Origin: a virus
Strand: one strand, 5' to 3'
Virus record (IMG/VR): IMGVR_UViG_3300034021_000893
Location: 1-26,219 of that record
Length of the DNA stretch: 26,219 nucleotides
Shown: in pieces, positions 1 to 8,687 of the stretch
Numbering within the stretch: position 1 is the first letter of the stretch
How the letters are laid out: each line of letters opens with the position of its first letter
The notes under the pieces: generated by a model
What the model was told of the DNA's origin: nothing
Databases searched by the model: none
What the model saw: only the letters and a program-made list of their open reading frames with translations
Position numbers and translations under genes: made by a program

Positions 1-37
1 TATATTGGTATAAATTAGGTGCTAGGATAGTATAAGT

Positions 38-2242
38 ATGACTATAGAAAATATACAGAAGAAAAGATTTTTAGAAACTATATATAAAATATATTATTCT
101 CTTGGATCTCAGCCGTCAGAAACAGAAATCTCAGCCATTTACGGTAGATACTTTAGTAGGTACAACCCAGGTGCACCGATCCCCCTCCAATATAATGACC
201 TGTTAGCTTCTTCTGTTATTGATCACGAAAAAATAAATAGGCTTATGGTTCATAGCTCGTTTAATATAGATGTTTTATATGATTCCTTTCATGAAGAAAT
301 AGGTGAATTGTATGATTTAATAACCGCATTCAAATTCAGAATAGATAATCTAAAGTTAAGAAGATCAGAACTAGAAAAGAACGTAGACGACAAATTATTC
401 GCAATAAATAATACTGATGGATTCTATTTTAGTAACACAAATGCGTTTAATGGCACTAGCTTGGTAGATCTTCAAAAAACTTCTGCCGTCATAGATCTAT
501 CAGCTAAAAAAATGACGATACCAAAAATTACATCAGGAGTGTTTAGTTACGTAGGAAACATTTTGAATAAGGTAAACAACGCTTCATTGGAGGTTTTTGT
601 TGACAGTAAGAAAGTAGATACAATTAGTTCTGTTGATTTTTCTAATGTATTTAATGGTTTAAATAACAGCGAATGGAAGTATCAGTATGAATCTCCATCT
701 ATAGGGGTATGCACACTAAAAGTGGTTGTTCCAGTTTCGTCTTTGGGTGGAGTGTCTGGGATATCCTTGGTGGAGGGAAAGATCAATTCTCAAAAACCAG
801 TTGATGTTAGTTTATTAGTTTCAAACACTAATGATTCATCTAACAATATTTCGATGTCAAGAAGTAGCAAGTCAGATTATGACAGCTTCTCTTTCTCGTT
901 TGCTACGACAAGGGCTTCTTCTGTAGAGATATTTTTGACAAAAGTAGAACCGGATTATACTCTAAATGTTTCTGGCCAAATAAAGTATGTATATGATTTT
1001 AGAATAGAAGAACTAATCATTACCGCTCCTTACTATGACGCATCGGCGGTGTTTGTAAGCAATCCAATATCTCTCCCCTCTGAGCAGAATACAACTCTTG
1101 CAATTGACTCAGTACACTTTGATGCTGTTGATCAAGTGCCACCTGGCACGTCGATTAGCTATTATATAGCAGCGGATAACGGTACGCAGGTACTCATAGA
1201 TGACTACAGTTGGGTCCCGGTTTCTCCCTCATCACTAAAAAATGCAACCAATTCCAATGTGGTATCTTTTAGTGGAACTAACAAAATTCAATCTAAAGTT
1301 ATTTCTTCTTCTGCAGGAAATATACAGTCAACATTCGAAGAAATGATTAGAATACCAAGATCAGAAACATTTAATAATCCGATTAAAAATTATTTTTACG
1401 AAAACGATTCCTTAGAAAATGGATTTAACTTGTATAGATTAGCAAAGTTTCCCAAGGATTCCGAACCATACGATGCATACATACTAGAAAATACGGACAG
1501 TAATCAGGTTTCAATTTATGTTGTGAATGGAACAAGTTTAGATAGGGGTTCTTGGCAGCAAGTTTTATCTGGGTCTAGAACAGATTTGCAAGTTAGCAAA
1601 TCCTATGCCTCACTTAACACTGCTCAAGAATTTTATCAAGCTCCAAACATACCCTATGGAAGCATATATTTAACCACAAATATATACATGGAAAATTCAG
1701 TAACAATGACTAAGAATTTTCTGAAATCTCTTTCAGCTCAGTTTTGGGATATAGAGGTTTATCTTAATGGCGTTCAAATAAGCACATCCGGATCCTTGGC
1801 CCCTGGAGTCCTGACTTCTTCTTTAACCTGGAATTTTAAAAAGGGTGAAAATACCATAGCAATAATCATCAATAAGTCAACCAATGATACATCTGGTGTT
1901 AGAACCCCATTTAACGGATCCATATCTCTTATGGAGGGAACCCATTTATTGTCAATACCTAACGCTCAGGTGTACAGAAATTATTTATCATTTGTTAAAA
2001 TAGAAGATTTAAGAAATAAATATTCAAATATAGATAATGTTTTTTCTGTTATTAATTGGGAAAATAATAAAGAAATAGTTTATAGAAGAACTGAAGAAAT
2101 TAAAGATGGAACAAAGGTCTACTATCTAACCAATAACGGCAAATCCCCATCTTCGGTTAGGGTTAGGGCAGATTTATTTAGGGGCGCAGACTCCTACACT
2201 GCTCCCGCAGTGCTCTCCTATACTCTTAAGTTTAAACACTAA
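38..2242 (+). CDS. Large probable virion/tail-associated protein
   Basis: This 734-residue protein is not recognised by family. The N-terminal 120 residues are helical and charged, with a likely coiled-coil around residues 85-120. The rest is rich in Ser, Thr, Asn, Val and Ile, with the alternating pattern typical of beta-structured tail-fibre, baseplate or minor tail proteins. No signal peptide, membrane segment or enzyme motif is visible. An AGGAT Shine-Dalgarno at 24-28 sits 9 bases before the ATG. It is followed after 8 bases by two more genes of similar style and then by a repeat protein, so the block reads as the end of a late structural operon. The virion role is inferred from composition and context only; an adhesin or baseplate component is possible. 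Confidence 0.6.
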   Translation: MTIENIQKKRFLETIYKIYYSLGSQPSETEISAIYGRYFSRYNPGAPIPLQYNDLLASSVIDHEKINRLMVHSSFNIDVLYDSFHEEIGELYDLITAFKFRIDNLKLRRSELEKNVDDKLFAINNTDGFYFSNTNAFNGTSLVDLQKTSAVIDLSAKKMTIPKITSGVFSYVGNILNKVNNASLEVFVDSKKVDTISSVDFSNVFNGLNNSEWKYQYESPSIGVCTLKVVVPVSSLGGVSGISLVEGKINSQKPVDVSLLVSNTNDSSNNISMSRSSKSDYDSFSFSFATTRASSVEIFLTKVEPDYTLNVSGQIKYVYDFRIEELIITAPYYDASAVFVSNPISLPSEQNTTLAIDSVHFDAVDQVPPGTSISYYIAADNGTQVLIDDYSWVPVSPSSLKNATNSNVVSFSGTNKIQSKVISSSAGNIQSTFEEMIRIPRSETFNNPIKNYFYENDSLENGFNLYRLAKFPKDSEPYDAYILENTDSNQVSIYVVNGTSLDRGSWQQVLSGSRTDLQVSKSYASLNTAQEFYQAPNIPYGSIYLTTNIYMENSVTMTKNFLKSLSAQFWDIEVYLNGVQISTSGSLAPGVLTSSLTWNFKKGENTIAIIINKSTNDTSGVRTPFNGSISLMEGTHLLSIPNAQVYRNYLSFVKIEDLRNKYSNIDNVFSVINWENNKEIVYRRTEEIKDGTKVYYLTNNGKSPSSVRVRADLFRGADSYTAPAVLSYTLKFKH

Positions 2243-2250
2243 GGAAAATC

Positions 2251-2688
2251 ATGACGATATCTTACTCTAATTTTAACAGAAGAGAAAATATATTTGAGCC
2301 TTCAGTTCAAAAAAATAGGTTGACGTACAAGGGGCCAGTACCGTCAAGTTTAATTAATCTTTTTAATGACCAGTTTCTTTTGGATGTTAATAGACTTAAA
2401 AAGAAAATAGACGAACTTAACGAATCATTGGAATATATAAGTCAAATGACTGGAAATGATCTAAATTTAGCCACTCCAGATTACTATTTAAATGAAGAAT
2501 TATTAATGACTATATACTCACAAGAGGTTTCATATGATGAAAGTTCTGAGGATTACTTAATAACTTCCTCAACACCTTACTATGAAGATTCTTTGTATTT
2601 TGAAAAGTTTAATAAAAATAGTGGTATGATTTCTTTCTTGTCTGCCAAGCTAGCCTCCATAGAGGCAGCTTTAAAAAAGGATATTTAG
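2251..2688 (+). CDS. Small probable structural protein with YxGP motif
   Basis: A 145-residue protein of unknown family. It starts 8 bases after the previous stop, behind an AAGGA ribosome site that overlaps that stop. Residues 26-33 carry Y-K-G-P-V-P-S-S, followed by a long amphipathic helix (about residues 36-66) that may form a coiled coil. The same motif-plus-helix arrangement opens the next gene, so the two are probably paralogous in their N-terminal part, perhaps a docking module on the virion. The C-terminal half is acidic and has a second helical stretch at its end. No catalytic motif is visible. Virion function is inferred from operon position. Confidence 0.6.
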   Translation: MTISYSNFNRRENIFEPSVQKNRLTYKGPVPSSLINLFNDQFLLDVNRLKKKIDELNESLEYISQMTGNDLNLATPDYYLNEELLMTIYSQEVSYDESSEDYLITSSTPYYEDSLYFEKFNKNSGMISFLSAKLASIEAALKKDI

Positions 2689-2697
2689 GAGAAAAAA

Positions 2698-3960
2698 ATG
2701 AGTGAGTTTATTTACACACAAAGAAAGCCAGTTCAATACCATGGCCCTATATCAAGCGCAGACTTTAATGAGAGAATAGAGCAAAACTACGCAGACCTTG
2801 TTTATTTATATAATAAATATGGTGTTCTAGATAAAAAAATAGCTGAAATAATTGAGAGAATTGTAAAAGAAAACATTTATTTGACATCAGCTATTTCGGA
2901 TTTATCAAATAGAATAAGGGTCATAGAAAGTATAAATACAAATCAAATATCTATTCACAGTAAGAATCAGGTAGATCTATCTCCGTTTGTCAACACGCCC
3001 TACGCAGTATCAGCTGCCTCTGCACTTGTTTTTGATGACTACTATAATTTCATGACTCTCCCTAATGTTTTGGGATCATCTCATTCTAAAATAAAATTTG
3101 TGAATTCAACCAAAGGTCAAATTGTTCCCGACTTTTTAGAGACCAGAATAGACACAAATCTTACTGGCGGAGATGGAACTGGAGCATTAATAGACACAAC
3201 TCCAGTTCAGAATGCATTTATAAATCAACCTGATAAGGTATGGAGAAGAAACGTAATACTTAGTGAGCCTAATCCACTTGGTGTAAGCATGTATCTGTAT
3301 GTAAAGATACCAACTGGGTCGATAGGCAATTCCTTAACTAACTGCATTTCACTTTCTCCATATCCATCAAATGGCGTTGATGTTGTCAGGATTGAATATA
3401 CAACAGCAAAAAGTCCTTCCCTATCAGATAAGGATGGATACTATGGAATAAATCCTGGCTATTATGATGGAGAGTACGATGCCTTAGGAAAAGTCGCTCC
3501 AGGCGGATGGTCCACTGTGGGATCAGATACTGTTGTAAACTCTGGCCCACTAAAGTTTTTCTTTGCTGAAAAAGAAATTACCGCAGTAAGAATCCTTTTG
3601 AGGCAGAGAAATTACGTAAAAGAAAATGGTTCATATGTTTACACCTATGGCCTGTCTGACATAGACATCAGGTATGAAAAATTCTTAAACTCTGGCAGAA
3701 CCTTTATAAGGTTTGATGCCCCAACAGGCAAGACAATAAACGAGCTGCTTAACGTATCCCCTAAGGTATATAATATCCCACAGTCTCTTTTAAACGACTC
3801 ATTTTCCTATAGGGTTTTTTACCCATCTGGATCAACCTATGTGCTAATCAATCCAAATACTTCAAGCCACGTGTACATAGAGATATCCCTGTCAATGCTT
3901 GAAAATAAAATACCACCAGTTTTGTCTGATTTAATAATAGAAGCAGATTATAACCTATAA
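2698..3960 (+). CDS. Probable tail/virion protein with YxGP motif
   Basis: A 420-residue protein of unknown family, preceded by TAGGAG overlapping the end of the upstream gene. Residues 14-20 read Y-H-G-P-I-S-S and lead into a helix with heptad character up to about residue 76. This matches the layout of the 145-aa protein just upstream. From about residue 90 on the sequence is beta-rich, with many Gly, Ser, Asn and aromatic residues, including a glycine-rich segment near residues 155-165. This resembles receptor-binding or carbohydrate-binding tail modules, but no named domain can be assigned. Interpretation as a tail protein rests on composition and neighbours. Confidence 0.6.
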   Translation: MSEFIYTQRKPVQYHGPISSADFNERIEQNYADLVYLYNKYGVLDKKIAEIIERIVKENIYLTSAISDLSNRIRVIESINTNQISIHSKNQVDLSPFVNTPYAVSAASALVFDDYYNFMTLPNVLGSSHSKIKFVNSTKGQIVPDFLETRIDTNLTGGDGTGALIDTTPVQNAFINQPDKVWRRNVILSEPNPLGVSMYLYVKIPTGSIGNSLTNCISLSPYPSNGVDVVRIEYTTAKSPSLSDKDGYYGINPGYYDGEYDALGKVAPGGWSTVGSDTVVNSGPLKFFFAEKEITAVRILLRQRNYVKENGSYVYTYGLSDIDIRYEKFLNSGRTFIRFDAPTGKTINELLNVSPKVYNIPQSLLNDSFSYRVFYPSGSTYVLINPNTSSHVYIEISLSMLENKIPPVLSDLIIEADYNL

Positions 3961-4026
3961 GATCTGGTGAAAAATAGGTATCCTTTTTACTATATAGATA
4001 CAATTTCTTTAATAAGGAGAATTTAA

Positions 4027-4614
4027 ATGGCTACTTTTTATGTTGGTCCAAGACCTGTTTTGAGAGGTCGCAATACCAATGATATGGTCAATCCGTGGAA
4101 GGGCACCTCGGGCACATACTCTTTCTACCCACTTTTTGCTAAAGGTGTTTTAGACGGTGGTCCAGACAATCATCATGTTCCAGGAACTGGTTACCACCCT
4201 GGTAATGTTTTCTTGTCCCAAATTTTTAATGGATCAACACTTTACATACACCCACTCTCCGGAACATTTGCCGACGGGGCTGGTTATGAAGGCGCAAGAT
4301 TCAAGCCAATGGAATACAAGGGTGTTTCTGGTGTATTTTCATCAGGATACGGACACGGTTCAGATAAGACAAGACCGTACGCCCTGTATAGCAATTACAT
4401 CTTTGACGGTGTAGCTGCAGCCAACGCATTTGCATCTGGTTACGGTCACGCAAAGAGAACAAATGACTATAGCCTCTACAATAACTATATATTCGACGGT
4501 GTTAACTCAGCCAATGTGTTCCCATCTGGATATGGCCAAGCAAATACATCTTCCGAATATGGAAGAAACAAAGTCAAAGAGTGGGCTGGAGTAGCCTCAG
4601 CAAGAGCACTCTAA
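4027..4614 (+). CDS. Glycine/tyrosine-rich repeat protein, probable virion component
   Basis: A 195-residue protein with strong signs of high expression: a perfect AAGGAG eight bases before the ATG, a 66-base leader gap, and a rho-independent terminator soon after its stop. It opens with Y5-V-G-P-R-P, recalling the YxGP motif of the two preceding genes. Residues 97-183 form about three tandem units of roughly 30 residues, each ending in S-G-Y-G-H/Q (106-109, 137-140, 167-170) and two starting Y-I-F-D-G-V. The repeats contain no Cys and few charges. A decoration, tail-tip or fibre protein is plausible. No homologue is recognised. Confidence 0.65.
   Translation: MATFYVGPRPVLRGRNTNDMVNPWKGTSGTYSFYPLFAKGVLDGGPDNHHVPGTGYHPGNVFLSQIFNGSTLYIHPLSGTFADGAGYEGARFKPMEYKGVSGVFSSGYGHGSDKTRPYALYSNYIFDGVAAANAFASGYGHAKRTNDYSLYNNYIFDGVNSANVFPSGYGQANTSSEYGRNKVKEWAGVASARAL
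4315..4560 (+). repeat. Three degenerate ~30-residue protein repeats
   Basis: Codons 97-178 of the 195-aa protein encode three units built on Y-(IF)-x-G-V-x-x-x-x-F-x-S-G-Y-G-(H/Q). The S-G-Y-G cores are 31 and 30 residues apart. The second and third units are the most alike, sharing Y-I-F-D-G-V and an N-Y-I-F junction. The repetition is clearer in protein than in DNA. Confidence 0.7.
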
Positions 4615-4633
4615 GACAAGACAAAAGTAATTG

Positions 4634-4655
4634 CACCTGCTATAATATGCAGGTG
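4634..4655 (+). other. Small hairpin with TATAAT loop
   Basis: A 7-bp stem (CACCTGC/GCAGGTG) encloses an 8-base loop, TATAATAT. It sits between the structural-gene stop and the terminator at 4667-4692. The loop holds a consensus -10-like hexamer at 4641-4646, with AAGACA 17 bases upstream, so it could be part of a promoter, an RNA processing site, or simply the first hairpin of a tandem terminator. Function is uncertain. Confidence 0.4.
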
Positions 4656-4666
4656 ATGTTCGAAAC

Positions 4667-4692
4667 TCCCGCACAGAAATGTGCGGGATTTT
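4667..4692 (+). terminator. Rho-independent terminator after structural block
   Basis: An 8-bp GC-rich stem, CCCGCACA/TGTGCGGG (4668-4675 and 4680-4687), is closed by a GAAA tetraloop and extended by a T-A pair. ATTTT follows at once. It lies 53 bases after the stop of the repeat protein and before the unknown 231-aa gene, so it probably ends the late structural transcript. Confidence 0.85.
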
Positions 4693-4744
4693 CGATTATT
4701 ATGGCAGTGTTTATAAGTTTTGATAGAGGCAAAGAGGATTACAT

Positions 4745-5440
4745 ATGTCTATACAGCTGATGGAGCAACTCCTGACCACAAATTCTCTTTCTGTTGAATT
4801 AGCAGAAAAGTATTTAACACTTTATTTGGGTGATGCGCAGTGGCAAGAGAAAATTTCTCAGTTATGGTCAGTCCAAAGTAAAAAACTTGGTGAAGAAAAA
4901 GCTAAGGAATTTGTAAAAAAATCTGTAGCTTGCGCTTGTCTTTCTCCTGTAATAAACAAGTCTGCAATTCCAGAAGAAAATCATGTTTTATTGTTTTGGG
5001 TCAGTGGCTGGCCACAGTTCAATGAAAGAGATTGGTTTTCTCTGTTTAAGGACGTTGTCAAAAATGATATACAGGTAGAAAAAAATAGATCAATCATTTT
5101 AAATGAAGGTATCTTTGAGCACATTGATATACCTCCATTGACTAGACAGGCTTTTAACTGGCTTTATGAAAAGTTAGAAAAAGAATCTTTTGTTTCAGAA
5201 GAAAGAAAAAACGAAGCTGTGACAAAGATGAAAAACTTAGTTAGGATTTATGGGGGTGCAGTTATATGTAATCTGTTTACTAATTACAGTCTTAATATCG
5301 ATAAAGTTCTTAACTGGAGAAGTGGATATTTCATAGAAAAAGAAATACACAAGGTATACTCTGTAGAACAAATTATCAAAATAAAAAAAGCAGAAATGCT
5401 AAAAACAAATTCCAATTATATTAAAAAGGTCAACGGGTAG
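4745..5440 (+). CDS. Hypothetical protein, 231 aa
   Basis: The family is not recognised. The protein is mixed helical and soluble in appearance, with no signal peptide or transmembrane span. It has two adjacent cysteines near residues 63-65 and a tryptophan-rich centre. It begins after an AGAGGA ribosome site, downstream of the terminator, and ends 11 bases before nrdJ, whose ribosome site (TAGGAG) overlaps this gene's stop codon. The two are therefore likely co-transcribed. A weak promoter candidate (TTTTCG, 17 bases, TATAAG at 4712-4717) precedes it. The link to nucleotide metabolism is by position only. Confidence 0.65.
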   Translation: MSIQLMEQLLTTNSLSVELAEKYLTLYLGDAQWQEKISQLWSVQSKKLGEEKAKEFVKKSVACACLSPVINKSAIPEENHVLLFWVSGWPQFNERDWFSLFKDVVKNDIQVEKNRSIILNEGIFEHIDIPPLTRQAFNWLYEKLEKESFVSEERKNEAVTKMKNLVRIYGGAVICNLFTNYSLNIDKVLNWRSGYFIEKEIHKVYSVEQIIKIKKAEMLKTNSNYIKKVNG

Positions 5441-5451
5441 GAGATAAACTA

Positions 5452-7491
5452 ATGTCAGATATGTTTTCATTTAAGCTAAGCGAGGATTTTGTATCCACTT
5501 ACAAGGATAAGGTAGCTCCATTTGGCTACAGAGACGCTGCTGGTAATTCGGTAGGTGAGATAACTTTCTTGAGAACATACTCAAGACTAAAGGATAACGG
5601 CACAAAGGAAACGTGGTCTGACGTTTGCGAAAGAGTAATCAATGGAATGTACTCTCTGCAAAAAGATCACTGCAAAAAAAACAGACTTCCATGGAACGAC
5701 GCCAAAGCGCAATCATCTGCCAAGGAAGCTTTTGACAGACTCTTTAATCTCAAATGGACTCCTCCAGGTAGAGGTCTTTGGGCTATGGGTACAAACATAG
5801 TCAATGTACAGAAAAACTCTGCAGCTCTTCAAAATTGCGCATTTGTTTCGACATCTGAAATGACAAAGCTTCACCCAGCAAGACCATTCGCATTTCTGAT
5901 GGAAGCTTCAATGCTTGGCGTAGGTGTAGGATTTGACGACAAAGGCGCAGACAAGGATTTTATAATTTATGAACCAAAAGAATCTGCTAACTATGTTATA
6001 CCAGACACAAGAGAGGGCTGGGTCGAGTCTCTTACTTTACTTTTAAACTCTTATCTGAAGGAAAATCAACCATCTTACTCCTTCGACTACTCGCTAATAA
6101 GACCATCTGGAACTCCAATAAAAACATTTGGAGGAGTTGCAGCTGGACATGAACCACTGCTTAAGCTGCATCAGCACATTAGAAAGATGTTTTCTGATAG
6201 AGCTGGTTCAAAACTCACAAGAGTTGACATAGCTGATATTGGTAATCTAATTGGAGTTTGCGTTGTTTCTGGTAATGTCAGAAGATCAGCTGAACTCTTA
6301 ATAGGAAGAGTGAACGATCAAGATTTTTTAAATCTAAAAAATAAAGATAAGTTTCCAGAAAGAAATTCTTATGATCCATCATCACCAGGTTGGGGATGGA
6401 TGTCGAATAATTCTGTTGAAACAGAAGTGGGAGCAGATCTTAGTCCGATCATAGAGGGAATATCACTTAATGGTGAGCCTGGTGTGATATGGATGGATGT
6501 TTCAAGAAAGTATGGAAGATTGATTGATCCGCCAAATAATAAAGACCATAGAGTAGCTGGATATAATCCATGCGCAGAACAGTCTCTTGAGTCTTACGAG
6601 TGTTGCACGCTTGTGGAAACCTATTTGGGTAGACATGAAAACCTAGAGGATTATAAGCGCACACTAAAGTTTGCCTACCTATACGCCAAAACAGTAACTC
6701 TTCTTCCAACTCACTGGGAAGAAACAAACGCAATTATGCAGAGAAACAGAAGAATAGGAACATCTATGTCTGGTGTTGCTGATTTTGCAGACAGACTTGG
6801 AATGCCGGTGTTAAAAGAATGGATGAACCAGGGATACAAAACAGTACAAAGATATGACAATGTTTACTCTGAGTGGCTTGGCATCCGTGAATCAATTAAG
6901 ATGACAACTGTTAAGCCGTCTGGAACTGTTTCGATCTTAGCTGGCGAATCTCCTGGGGTTCACTGGACTCCTGGCGGTAAGTTCTTTAATAGAACAATTA
7001 GATTCTCCAATGAAGATCCAATGCTTCCGCTGTTTAGAATGGCCAATTATAAAGTTGAGCCAGCTTCAGAATCTCCAGATACTACGTCAGTTGTATATTT
7101 TCCAATTAAATCAAAAGCTGTTAGATCTGAAAAAGATGTTACGATTTTTGAAAAGATGGCGCTAGCTACAACAGCACAAAGATATTGGTCAGATAACTCT
7201 GTTTCTGTTACAATATCTTTCAATAAAGATACTGAGTCTCAATACATAGGGACAGTTCTCCACATGCACGATGGTCAGCTAAAAACAGTTTCATTTCTGC
7301 CCAGCGGGAACGATACGTATCCACAGATGCCCTATACGCAGATAACTGAGGAAGAATATGTTGATCAAGTAGACAAGCTATTCCCAATAGATTTAACTGG
7401 GGTTTATGCCGGAATGGCCGCAGACGCTATTGGTGAGCGCTACTGTACAACAGATTCTTGCGAGATTAAGTTCATAAAGGATAACCAATAA
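5452..7491 (+). CDS. nrdJ: Adenosylcobalamin-dependent (class II) ribonucleotide reductase
   Basis: A 679-residue class II reductase that would convert ribonucleotides to deoxyribonucleotides using coenzyme B12 as radical generator. Compared with the monomeric Lactobacillus leichmannii type, the expected signatures are present. C129 in a Q-N-C-A-F context and C385 (or C384) are the redox pair. The N-P-C-A-E motif supplies the thiyl cysteine C374 and E376. A C-terminal C665-x4-C670 pair serves for re-reduction. Residues 100-115 contain P-P-G-R-G-L-W. It follows an unknown gene at 11 bases and precedes thyX, so the pair supplies dNTPs and dTMP for phage replication. No cobalamin riboswitch is visible upstream. 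The gene has no in-frame CGG and reads through intact. Confidence 0.93.
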   Translation: MSDMFSFKLSEDFVSTYKDKVAPFGYRDAAGNSVGEITFLRTYSRLKDNGTKETWSDVCERVINGMYSLQKDHCKKNRLPWNDAKAQSSAKEAFDRLFNLKWTPPGRGLWAMGTNIVNVQKNSAALQNCAFVSTSEMTKLHPARPFAFLMEASMLGVGVGFDDKGADKDFIIYEPKESANYVIPDTREGWVESLTLLLNSYLKENQPSYSFDYSLIRPSGTPIKTFGGVAAGHEPLLKLHQHIRKMFSDRAGSKLTRVDIADIGNLIGVCVVSGNVRRSAELLIGRVNDQDFLNLKNKDKFPERNSYDPSSPGWGWMSNNSVETEVGADLSPIIEGISLNGEPGVIWMDVSRKYGRLIDPPNNKDHRVAGYNPCAEQSLESYECCTLVETYLGRHENLEDYKRTLKFAYLYAKTVTLLPTHWEETNAIMQRNRRIGTSMSGVADFADRLGMPVLKEWMNQGYKTVQRYDNVYSEWLGIRESIKMTTVKPSGTVSILAGESPGVHWTPGGKFFNRTIRFSNEDPMLPLFRMANYKVEPASESPDTTSVVYFPIKSKAVRSEKDVTIFEKMALATTAQRYWSDNSVSVTISFNKDTESQYIGTVLHMHDGQLKTVSFLPSGNDTYPQMPYTQITEEEYVDQVDKLFPIDLTGVYAGMAADAIGERYCTTDSCEIKFIKDNQ

Positions 7492-7495
7492 AAAC

Positions 7496-7524
7496 TTGCT
7501 GCTGACATAACCCACTGCTATACT
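7496..7524 (+). promoter_or_regulatory. Sigma70-like promoter for thyX, apparently leaderless
   Basis: TTGCTG (7496-7501), a 17-base spacer and TATACT (7519-7524). The expected transcription start, about seven bases after the -10 box, falls on the thyX ATG at 7531. No Shine-Dalgarno precedes the ATG, which fits a leaderless mRNA. It lies in the short gap after nrdJ. Confidence 0.65.
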
Positions 7525-7530
7525 GTAGGC

Positions 7531-8226
7531 ATGGAAAATCAAGACATGATAAAAGTACTAGATAGTGGGTATGTCAGACTTGTAGACCAAATGGGTAGTG
7601 ATCTCTCTGTGGTCAATGCTGCCAGAGCTTCTTTTGCAAAAGAATCCAAAGAGTTCTCTATTCAAGACGCTAGACTTCTTGAATTTTTGGCAAGAGAAAA
7701 TCATATGTCACCTTTCAGACACGCCTTTGCAACATTTGAAATAATGGCTCCCTTGATGGTGGCAAGACAGCACTGGAAGTATGTTGTTGGTTCTGACCAT
7801 ACTATGGATTCTTGGAATGAATCTTCAAGAAGATATATAACAATGGAACCAGAGTTTTATATACCAAGTAGCGATGAATGGAGACAGGCTCCAGAGAACA
7901 GAAAACAGGGCTCAGGAGGCCCCATAGGCCCTTGGGTAGGGTCTGTGCTAAGCACTAAGCTTAAACAGCACGTAGAGGACGGTAGAGCGCTTTATAAGTG
8001 GGCTATGGAGGAGGGTGTAGCACCAGAGCAGGCTAGACTATTTTTGGCCGCCTACGGTATGTACCAGCCATATAGGTGGTCATGTAGCCTACAGTCTATA
8101 GCGCTCTTTCTTAACCAAAGATTGTCAGAGGATTCTCAGGTTGAAATACAAAAGTATGCAGAGGCAGTCTATGAACTAGTTCAGCCCTTATTCCCAATAT
8201 CTATTAAGGCTCTTACTGGTAGATAA
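7531..8226 (+). CDS. thyX: Flavin-dependent thymidylate synthase
   Basis: A 231-residue ThyX that would make dTMP from dUMP with FAD/NADPH and methylenetetrahydrofolate. Family landmarks are S-P-F-R-H near residues 57-61, the A-R-Q-H-W segment leading to W-N-E-S-S-R-R-Y, the F-Y-I-P segment, the later K-Q-G-S, and a C-terminal region with S-L-Q-S. The usual RHR-x7-S core is altered: the bases after A-R-Q-H-W encode K-Y-V-V-G-S and a longer insert before W-N-E-S. It probably still acts as ThyX because the flanking motifs are intact. The start has no ribosome site and lies at the predicted transcription start. The next gene's ATG abuts the stop codon. Confidence 0.9.
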   Translation: MENQDMIKVLDSGYVRLVDQMGSDLSVVNAARASFAKESKEFSIQDARLLEFLARENHMSPFRHAFATFEIMAPLMVARQHWKYVVGSDHTMDSWNESSRRYITMEPEFYIPSSDEWRQAPENRKQGSGGPIGPWVGSVLSTKLKQHVEDGRALYKWAMEEGVAPEQARLFLAAYGMYQPYRWSCSLQSIALFLNQRLSEDSQVEIQKYAEAVYELVQPLFPISIKALTGR

Positions 8227-8454
8227 ATGGCAGCTGGAAAACTAAACTATATTGTTGTATACAAAAATACCAGTCAGGTTTATGGATCTGCATCCAAAAA
8301 GATAGCCCTTGAGTCACCACCACCAGACGGGTGTAAACTAGAAGACAAAAGAGTATACTTTATAACTAACGAACCAGACACCGGCGAACTAGCGGTGTAC
8401 AAAGTTCCACAAGAAGAAGTAAGTAATGCAGAAATCAAGGAAAAAAGCAAATGA
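8227..8454 (+). CDS. Hypothetical protein, 75 aa
   Basis: A small unknown protein whose ATG directly follows the thyX stop, with translation probably coupled to it. It is mostly beta-type in the first 60 residues (Y-I-V-V-Y-K, R-V-Y-F-I-T, L-A-V-Y-K-V) and has an acidic, lysine-rich tail. No motif is recognised. Its stop overlaps the ATG of the next gene by four bases (ATGA). Confidence 0.55.
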   Translation: MAAGKLNYIVVYKNTSQVYGSASKKIALESPPPDGCKLEDKRVYFITNEPDTGELAVYKVPQEEVSNAEIKEKSK

Positions 8455-8687
8455 GTAAGAAGACAAATCAAAAAAAGAAAATAAATATTAAACTAGAAAA
8501 CAATCAATCATTTATTGTTGAGGATTTAGATATCCTAATACATATCCAAAGAACTTATGCATCAATGATGCGAGGTCAACTATCTGAACAGGATAGAGTT
8601 GTTTGCGCTAGGGTTATAACTGCGACTAATTCTGCAATAGAAAACGTTTTTATTTCAACAACAGATGGTTATGGCGATGAATGGTAA
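8451..8687 (+). CDS. Hypothetical protein, 78 aa
   Basis: A small protein with a lysine-rich N-terminus and a central helical region. It starts inside the ATGA overlap with the upstream gene. The family is not recognised. The last 23 bases overlap the longest possible version of the following gene. No cysteine cluster or membrane segment is seen. Confidence 0.55.
   Translation: MSKKTNQKKKINIKLENNQSFIVEDLDILIHIQRTYASMMRGQLSEQDRVVCARVITATNSAIENVFISTTDGYGDEW

Noticed and set aside
2155-2168. Telomere-like TTAGGG repeat
   Set aside because: Two short copies inside a coding region, encoding V-R-V-R; chance.
4650-4690. tRNA-like TTCGAAA near the terminator
   Set aside because: It lacks acceptor, D and anticodon arms; the bases are explained by two hairpins. 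No tRNA gene was recognised anywhere in the window.
5380-5452. Cobalamin riboswitch before nrdJ
   Set aside because: Only an 11-base gap lies upstream, with no room for and no sign of a B12 box.
6467-6733. Minus-strand and alternative-frame ORFs inside nrdJ, helicase, DnaE and other genes
   Set aside because: They lack ribosome sites and recognisable protein features and lie over well-supported genes in another frame.
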